Shown here one piece after another: positions 56,235 through 64,000 of a stretch of 64,000 bases of DNA. This DNA comes from Blastobasis lacticolella (lineage: Eukaryota > Arthropoda > Insecta > Lepidoptera > Blastobasidae), in the NCBI GenBank assembly GCA_905147135.1, contig LR990041.1, positions 21,869,712-21,933,711 on the forward strand, written 5' to 3'. The translations under genes and the position numbers were made by a program. Position 1 is the first letter of the stretch, and each line of letters opens with the position of its first letter. The notes under the pieces were generated by a model. It was not told the DNA's origin. It saw only the letters and a program-made list of their open reading frames with translations, and ran no database searches.

Positions 56235-59200
56235 CTACTTGTCCTTCTCACTCTCGGCCTTCCGGCCCAGCGGCACTGCCGCACGCACCCTGGGGAAGGT
56301 ATATCTGTGTTATATATGCGCATTACACAGTACGACCAGGGGCCTTACCGTGAGTTCTTATAGCAGGACCTAAACAGAACTGCCCTGCTTAGAACGAGAC
56401 AAACTTATGTGACACGTATAGCGCTCTCTTGTTCTAATTCAGGGCAGTTCTGTTAAGGTCCTGCTATAGGAGCTCATGGTAAGCCCCCAGAGATCCGATA
56501 CTTGAAGTGGTCGTATCTACGCGAGCGCTCGCCTTCGAATGCCTATCTTTTTTATCTCTAAGAGTGTAAGAGATAGGTTGCGCTCGCGTGAATTTAAGTG
56601 GTTCCAAAATAGGGCTTTCAATTTGGGTTTTCGGCATGAAAATTTAATCTTTTAAATTACATTAGCAACATGGAAAGAATATGATTCAAAAATAGGGAAA
56701 ATCAGCATCAAGTATCAAAATATCGAATTTTTCATGCCAATAATCAAAATTGAAAAACGTTCGAATCAAGGCCACCAATCGAGGGTTGGTTCCCTCGAGA
56801 CGAACGGCTCATTGAGCGTGAATACGATACAAATGACAGCGATAGGGGCGTCAGTTATATTTTCTTCGAAGCCATACATATTGGCCAAGTGAACACTGGT
56901 GAAGGAAAACACCAACTTGGAGACTGTCTAAAAATAAGATTGATTGAAATCAACAAGTGAGCAACCTGATTTAGAATTATGAAGGCGTCCATCTTATACA
57001 AGAAGATAGTAGCTCAATTCAAAATTAGGTTATTTACTTGTTGATTTCAAACAAATTTATAATTTCCCAAGTCGCTGTACTTTTTTTATTCGCAGTTTCA
57101 CGTTGGTTAATCTTTGCCAATAATTGGCGAAGGTATTGAATACCGTGAAGTGAGCTGCAGTATGATGCATTTCGATGCAGTATACTGCAGTAAGTACTAT
57201 TAGAAGAGATTACACATTGTCACATTGGTCACACGCTTTTGTCTATTTGATTCATAGAGAATAGTTATTAGTACACAAGTTATGCACACAAAAGGTACCA
57301 CACAAGTTGTAATACTGATAAATGGGCAACACTGATGATGGCAACAGACGACTTCAGTCATCTGTCCCTTGCTGTCTGTCCTAGAACTTGATAGAGAAAA
57401 GTGACAAATGTTGCCTCGTATATCAAAGTGACCTTGTTCTACTATGATACAGCACGATGCAGTACGATGCACCGTATGCAGTACAAAACAGTATGATGCA
57501 GTACGAAAGAGTACGGTGCATCTTTAGCATTATGCTGTATGAAACATATAAACAAATGGGCGGACGCTACATGCTCGATATTTATCGCGATACATGTCTA
57601 TTATATACGAATCGTAGATTTCTGATTTTCTAGAAATCCTGTGATCCATTTAACGATCTATGAGCACTACATACTCGATAATTTTCATGATCCAGGATCG
57701 CAATCCACGTATCACGATAAAAATCGAGAGTCTAGCATCCGCTATGCAGTATGATGCGATGCACAATAATGCAGTATAACGCACCAAAATGCAGTACGAT
57801 GCACATTAATGCAGTATGATGCACCATAACGCAGTACGATGCACATTAATGCAGTATGATGCACCATAACGCAGTATGATGCACATTAATGCAGTATGAT
57901 GCACCATGATGCAGTACGATGCACCATAATGCAGTACGATGCACATTAATGTAGTACAATGCAGTGTGACGCATTAATGCAGTATGATGCAGTACGATGC
58001 ACCATAATGCAGTACGATGCACATTAATGCAGTACAATGCAGTGTGACGCTAGGGAATACTTACTTGGCGGTGATCTCGTTGATCTTCCCGCGCGCCAGC
58101 TCCAGGTTGGCGTCCACCTGCGCCTTGTTCATCTCGTACGCCTTTGGCAGCGTGAACAGCGCTATCCAGCCTGCCAACAACAGAGCACGGGGAACATAAG
58201 TAAAGCAAGGTAAAACACAATTCCACTCAGACACAGTTAGGTAAGCACAATGAATAACAAACCTAATTTGAGATTATTTTTTAGGTTATCGTTCGGTAAA
58301 CAACATATACACTCACGCCCGTATCCCGCAGAGGTAATCCTTTTTGGGTCCTTTACATTAATACATATTGTTTCATACAGTTTCGCCTGACCGGCCCATT
58401 TTGGGGTGGCTTTTGTTATCTTAAGGGGACTAGACAAACCAATGCCTGCAGCATGCAGAACGAATTTCTATGCTTTGACATTGCATATCGTTGTATAGAA
58501 ATTCCCGGTACAATGTCCAATGTGAAAACTCATACAATACACACAGGAGATCGTGTAAGTGTAACCTTAGATATTTATCCCAAACTGGTGCCAAACTATC
58601 GGTGCCAAAAAAGTGCTCAGATAGAACAGAGTTACTATGGAAACTTATAATTCTTGCTCGTGTCGTCTATCGTATTGAATCGTATCAGAGATTCCGCCCC
58701 GCCCGTACTAATTTTTTTTCGAAACTTTTACACTATATTATGTATAGCCATTCTCAGTAGCTTCCACCCGCGCGCAGTTCTGATCTCTGTATCCACTGTT
58801 ATCCACTTTCCGGCGAGAACCTATTATTATCCCGGGATAAAAAGTAGTTACTCAGTGATAATCTAAAAGTGTTTTTTTTTTAAATCGATCTTGTACTTTT
58901 TGAGTCTATTCATTACAAACAAACAAAACACACATATTTTCACTTCATCGTATATATGTCAAAAGGCCTTTGACAAATTAACCTAGGCCTGGTAAGTTAC
59001 AGCCATGGCTTTATTAGAGACAAAATGTTGACAACTTTCCTAATATTTTTATGCTGGCTCCAGCGCAAAACCTACGGTCTGAGCTCACAGTGAAAACATC
59101 ACCATTCGTGTTAAAATATGTTTCGGATGTGGTAGCTAAGGAAAAGACTCTAAAGTGACAGGTGGCCTGGCCGGTGGCGGCGCTGGAGTTGCGGTGTTCT

Positions 59201-62200
59201 TTTCAGCCGTGCTTACTGGCTGTTTTGACTGGTCTGTCAGTCTCAGCACGGCCAAGGAAAAGCGTTTAAAATCATGCCGCCGCGCCTAGCACTTTAAAAT
59301 TATTATAGATATTATTTCCTTCCTTTGAGAAAGTGAGCGCGGTGGATTATAAAGAGATGAAGAGGTTGGCAGACAGGAGAGAAGAGTGGCGATTGCTCCA
59401 CCGACAAGAGTCATACTCTTAAATATATGATGATGATACATTATTTATTTAATGTTACCTTCGTAGGTATGACGTTTATAAGTGTTCGTGAAAACCTAAA
59501 TTGAAACGTATTTGACTTGAATGAACCTTTGGCGGTGCAGGATAAGGTTGCCGCCAATGTTGGCAAGCGAAGATGGTGAGAAGGTAGAAAAGGGTAACTA
59601 CTTGGCACATTTCTCTAGCGCGATGCAGGACGGTTAGCGCCATCTATGTGCGGATGCTGGCCAACCTTGTGTTCGTGTACTCGTAATATGAGTATCGTTG
59701 AGTTTCCCTAGTGGAGCGATAGATGTCGCTACAAACCTATAAGTAGAGCATCGATAACGGTTTCGAGTGACACCACGTGGTCACCATACGCGGCCAGTCT
59801 GTTTATGCGGTGAGCGATGAATTGGTTCAAAAGCGCTCGACTCATCAAGACGATAAACAAATTAAAATGTATACATAGTATAAAACAAAGTCGCTTCCCA
59901 CCGTCTGTCCGAATGTTTCTATGTACGCTTAGATTTTTTAAATTACGCAACGGATTTATATGCTGTTTTTAGCAATAGATAAAAAAATCCTTTACTGTTC
60001 ATGCTGCGAGACTTTGGAACTCCCTTCCACATGAGGTGCGGGACAGTCCGTCACTACAGACTTTTAAAAAACGTGTCAAGGACCATTATCTATCTCTGTT
60101 TAGTTGTACATAGGTATGTATGTATAGTATAGTATTATTATTATAAATTTATATTATATTTATTATATTTTATTTGAGAAGATAAGTATGTTTAAGTATT
60201 TTAGTATGTATTCTATATCGCGCACGTCGATCTGCTTTACTTATCTCATCTCTCTTCTGTAGGCCTGCTGGAAGAAATTTCTTTTAGAAATAAGTAGTGC
60301 CTGTTGTGTCGTCTATATGTATGATGTTTCTCTATGTATTTTACTGTGTGCAATAAAATGTTAAATAAATAAAATAAAATAAATAAACTATTCCATCACG
60401 ATTTTAATATTCTCTATTTCGTGTCTGTTTGTGTTTTGCAGACGACTTTGATACGATTTGCTGATACAGATTATCTACGAAAATTTTAACGTACACCGAT
60501 GGTTGGACTACCACATAAGGTTCCATACTTTCACAGTAACTAACCCAGTAACTAAAAACCGCCTACACAAAACACATTAGAATAGTGCTCATCGTAATTA
60601 TTCACTTTACTATCTCTCGCTCGCCGCTCTCATGGCAGTTGCTCACACGTGGCAGCCGCGCGCAAGTCACACGCATCGTTCGGACGCGTTTGGCAGTAGC
60701 TCGCCAGGTTACCTACCTGTTATTTTTTGTGTGTTGCATATCTTTCTCTCCCTTAGGATTTTTTTAATCAAATCACATTGACTCAATGAGTGTTCAAGCG
60801 TTTTGGCCCGGTCTGGTTTTGGCCCGAGGCCGCAACGAGAGATTAATTAAAATTTATATTTTTTCTAAGGCGTTTGTGCCCGCAATTAAAAATGGTTTTA
60901 GGGCAATCGGAAAAAGATATTTTTAATAACATTTTTAATTGCTGGTAACACCCTAACACTTGACTTAACATCGCTCCAACTCGCATGAGACAGCTATTCC
61001 AATCATGTGGACAGCACAACCGAGCCCAGCTACTGGGATGCGAGTACACAATGCGTTCAGCTTACTGTCAGATCAGCAGTTCACAACATTTACATGGCTG
61101 GTGCACCAGCCATCCATAGCCAGTAGCGAGGTCGCAGCGATGTTGAACGTTGCGGGTTGAACAGCATCGGGGGCATTTATATTTGAACCACTCGCCTCGA
61201 TTCAATGGTTTTCAATTTATAGCATGAAAAATTTAATATTTTAATGCATGGTGTTGATTTTTCCTATTTTTGAACCGATCGCTTTCAGTGTTAAATAAAT
61301 AATCGTGGACAAATTCACACAGCGCCATCTAGCCCCAAACCAAGCAAAGCTTGTGCTATGGATGCTAGATAACTCATACTTAAATACTTTTTTTAAATAT
61401 ATACTTATTATACATAGAACGGGTAGACCCGTAACTGATATGAAAATTCATCAATGTAATTTAAAAATATTAAATTATTCATGCTGAAAAACCGCTATAT
61501 TCTTTTATTTTGACAATTACTGACCGAACAAAGTGGCGGTCCATAGTCTCTGGCTACCTGTGGGACACAGGCGTGAGCTTTATGTTTGTATGTATGTATG
61601 TACTGACCGAGGATGATGAGCGTGATCCCGTTGAAGCAGGCCCCGACGTAGGTGAGGCACCACAACAGCACGCCGAACTTGAGAGAGTCCACCAGGTCTT
61701 CAACCAGGAATAACCTGCAATCGTCAAGTTTATTGGGTCAGTTTGTTGTATGTTAGTGATCCCAAGGGGTGGGGGAAGGAGAAAGTTTACCGTGTACCTG
61801 TCGCATCGTTGCTCCCAAATATATCAACCAATTTCGATACAGTAGTAGGATAGTTTGAAAGCTTATTTACTTGGAAACCATTTTAGAATAGGAAAATCGT
61901 GCATTCTACCTTGTAAAAGGTCAGGTATGGGTGATTTTTGGATATGTTATGCAGGTAGAGGCCTTGATTAAAAATTCAAGTTTTCGACCTCGGGTTGATA
62001 CCGAGGGCTGTGAGGGAGGGAATGTCCATAAAACGCTGAAAATTACGACGTTTTTGGGTCACTGACTATATCTCCAAAACGGCGCGTCGTAGAGAAAAGT
62101 GTTGTATCGAATGAAGGCTAATAAAATTCTCTACAACTTATGTCTTACATACTTTTTCAAAGTCCCAAACTTTTACGAGCAACACAGAGTGTCTTGTTGC

Positions 62201-62711
62201 TATTGTGGCGGCACGTTTCTTAGGGAATTGTATGAAAAATGTAGCAAAAATTGTACATGCATTTCGTGACATGAGTTGTATTTAGAAACTAACAGTTTAG
62301 ATTTTTCCCTTTTACTTTAAGAGGCAAAACTGACGACAAATGAAAAGGAGTCGGTACTTTCAAACCCTTTGAAAAAGTGAGAAACAATTCTTTATACAAT
62401 TTTAGTAACGACATCTATAATACTCTTTTTTCGAAAACAATTATTAATTTTGACATATTATGTACAATTAGGAATATTTGATCAAATGTGTAATTGCGAA
62501 AAAAACGACAATTTAAGTATCTGCTGTACATGTGTGGTCCATAGTCCCTGTCTACCCCACCTGTGGGACACAGGCGTGAGTTTTATGTATGTATATGTGT
62601 GTATGTTACCTGCGCAGCTCGCTGACGGCGGCGTTGAGGTGCGCGGTGGCGGCGGCCGCCAGCGACTGCGCGCGCTCGGCCGGCACGCTTATGTCCTGCT
62701 CCAGCAGCCAT
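56235..62711 (-). CDS. Rtnl1: Reticulon-like protein, C-terminal four exons (partial)
   Basis: Exons 62711-62610, 61714-61608, 58170-58065 and 56289-56235 join in phase and encode about 122 aa ending at TAG 56237-56235. Reticulons insert as hairpins in the ER membrane and create tubule curvature. Seen in order: [10 protein letters not shown] and a helical linker, then [20 protein letters not shown] entering the second membrane hairpin, [20 protein letters not shown], then [28 protein letters not shown] and the tail RKAESEKDK. These match the second half of the reticulon homology domain. The KDK ending resembles a lysine-based ER-retrieval tail. The first hairpin was not found between 62711 and the window edge, so the gene continues beyond 64000. 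A satellite array occupies the last intron. Confidence 0.93.
56336..56488. mobile_element. MITE-N related element
   Basis: Inverted ends TTATAGCAGGACCTAAACAG and complement around ATGTGACACGTATAGCGCTC. It lies in the last Rtnl1 intron. Confidence 0.6.
56605..56772. mobile_element. MITE-K copy 2
   Basis: Ends carry TTTTCGGCATGAAAATTTAA and its inverted relative ATTTTTCATGCC. Similar to 18650-18873. Confidence 0.55.
57430..58050. repeat. ATGCAGTACGATGCA minisatellite
   Basis: Imperfect 10- and 20-bp units such as GCAGTATGATGCACCATAAC and GCAGTACGATGCACATTAAT. They are dense at 57720-58050 and sparser at 57430-57530. The array stops 15 bases from the donor-side end of the Rtnl1 exon (58065). 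Confidence 0.85.
59985..60385 (+). mobile_element. LINE 3' end (Jockey/CR1-type)
   Basis: Reads [20 protein letters not shown], then [15 protein letters not shown] and a stop: a LINE C-terminus. A 3' UTR and A/T-rich tail (AATAAAATAAAATAAATAA) follow. The 3' UTR recurs inverted at 35575-35825. Confidence 0.8.
61178..61495. mobile_element. MITE-K copy 3 with a SINE-A inserted
   Basis: MITE-K sequence (TATAGCATGAAAAATTTAAT at the left, TTCATGCTGAAAAACCGC at the right) is split by a minus-strand, head-truncated SINE-A at 61292-61453. Confidence 0.6.
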
Positions 62712-62754
62712 CTGCAACGGACACCACAACCGCATTTTACATTGTAATCATTGC

Positions 62755-62870
62755 TACTATACCACTAAGGTAGTTAAGCTTACGGCCTGCCTGATGGTAA
62801 GCAGTCACCGCAGCCTATGGACTATGGCAATACCAGGGCCATCACCCACGCGTTGCCGACCCCAACCCAG
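62755..62870 (-). mobile_element. LINE family C 3' UTR fragment
   Basis: Shares ACGGCCTGCCTGATGGTAAG and CACCCACGCGTTGCCGACC with the copies at 47715 and 70-352. Confidence 0.65.
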
Positions 62871-62879
62871 AAAACGTTC

Positions 62880-64000
62880 CTTCGATAGGAACACGACAAC
62901 GCAACCATTGACAGACAATTTGTTCAGAAGACAATAGGCCGCTGTATACCGTCTTCCGACGTAAGGTTAAGTCTGGCTTCCAAATTCTTAAACGCGTTCA
63001 AGAATGACATGTAACGTTTTTTGTTTAAGTATCAATTCAAATGAGTTCAAGAATTTGGAATGTATTTCTAATACATATTTACTGGTTACAAGATTAAAGA
63101 CTCTGTAATTACTATAGACTATCTCTGTAAAATAGAGATAAATAAATATTTAAACAACGAATTAGATATGCATTTTAAAGCGATCCTAAATTCCTTTTTA
63201 TTTTACTAACGATCACGCGTATATAGAAACTAGAAACAGATATAGAGCATGCATCAATTAACCTCAGTGAGTTGGATTATCAGCCGCCATAACATAGCTA
63301 ATAATTGTAAACTGACAACTGACTTTCGAAAATTAGAACTGGCGTAATTATAAATCTTCCATTCTGGCCAGATCAATAAAGTAATTCTGTAACTTCCTCT
63401 GCGGTAGGATATGACTGATGTGGTATTTTATAAATGTATCAAATATAGCTCCGGCTAAGAGACCGCCATGTGCCCGTGCGCATCGGTCACTTCCTCCATT
63501 ATTTAGGTCGTGCGCATTCGCTCCTACGGTACTTTAAATAACTATCGAAATCAACTTAGGTACTTTGTAAAGTACTAAATTAGCATTTTCATTTGTGCAC
63601 TTATAAGAAAATTGTTGCACGGTAGACGGAATGCGTCGAGGCGTCCAATTTCAATAAGTATTGCGCAAATTGTGCGCTTTCATACTTTAAATGTTACTTA
63701 GGTGACGTAAGCGAGCATTGTGAACAAAAGGACCACGAAACATAACAATAACGCGTCTTAAATCTTAGCTTAAAACTACAATCTTTCCATTCAAACTTGT
63801 CTTCGTACGAAACAACGTAAACGTATAATTACACTGATCTGATATGTATGCAAAGGCGGCGTGCGCAAGATTCGATGCGACCCACTTTTACTCGACAATC
63901 TCGATTCTCGACTACAACAGAATCACTTTCGCTGACAACACGCCGCTCGACGAGAAAGCACGGAATCAGTGCGAACCGTCGGCACGACCACGACTCTTTC
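62880..64000. other. Presumed Rtnl1 intron or 5' region, no exon found
   Basis: AT-rich, turning GC- and CpG-richer from about 63880. No reticulon homology exon was recognised. The end could hold a promoter or 5' UTR of a short isoform, but nothing seen proves it. Confidence 0.35.

Noticed and set aside
57720..58050. CRISPR-like regular repeats
   Set aside because: The units are contiguous and imperfect with no unique spacers, and the context is a eukaryotic intron; this is a minisatellite.

Overview
The window looks like nuclear DNA of a lepidopteran insect. This is an inference from three things: coding exons are short and GC-rich in AT-rich surroundings, the proteins are animal ones, and introns and intergenic DNA are packed with tRNA-derived SINEs, RTE and other LINE remnants, MITEs and Helitrons of the kinds common in moths and butterflies. 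No species is assigned. Exon models below were joined by hand from splice signals, reading phase and family resemblance; no alignment or transcript was available.

Layout: (1) 1184-1306 (+), last coding exon of an ETS transcription factor of the ERG/FLI/FEV type, with 3' UTR to about 1975. (2) 2-9.7 kb, repeat-rich intergenic DNA (MITEs, inverted repeats, a Helitron end, a hAT-like element with an 8-bp target duplication). (3) 9784-18007 (+), a complete six-exon, 375-aa, very divergent nicotinic acetylcholine receptor-like subunit that lacks both Cys-loop cysteines. (4) 19021-31983 (-), a complete eleven-exon, 606-aa ionotropic receptor of the IR75 type, convergent with the nAChR-like gene, the stop codons being about 1 kb apart. 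(5) 32-40 kb, mostly non-coding. (6) 40136-41371 (-), an intronless 411-aa riboflavin transporter (SLC52/RFVT). (7) 42-56 kb, non-coding and repeat-dense: a possible 5' exon at 45.6 kb, a decayed RTE element at 49.5-51.7 kb, a foldback satellite element at 53.6-54.8 kb. (8) 56235-62711 (-), the four C-terminal exons of a reticulon-like gene (Rtnl1), whose first membrane hairpin and N-terminus lie beyond the window or were not found.

The five genes do not form a pathway. Two are ligand-gated receptors lying tail to tail (a cholinergic-type subunit and a probable chemosensory IR); the others are a transcription factor, a vitamin transporter and an ER-shaping protein. The most unusual gene is the nAChR-like subunit: no Cys-loop cysteines, alanine-rich membrane segments, a short M3-M4 loop, an in-frame tandem duplication of a splice donor, and transposon remnants lying close upstream of three of its splice acceptors.
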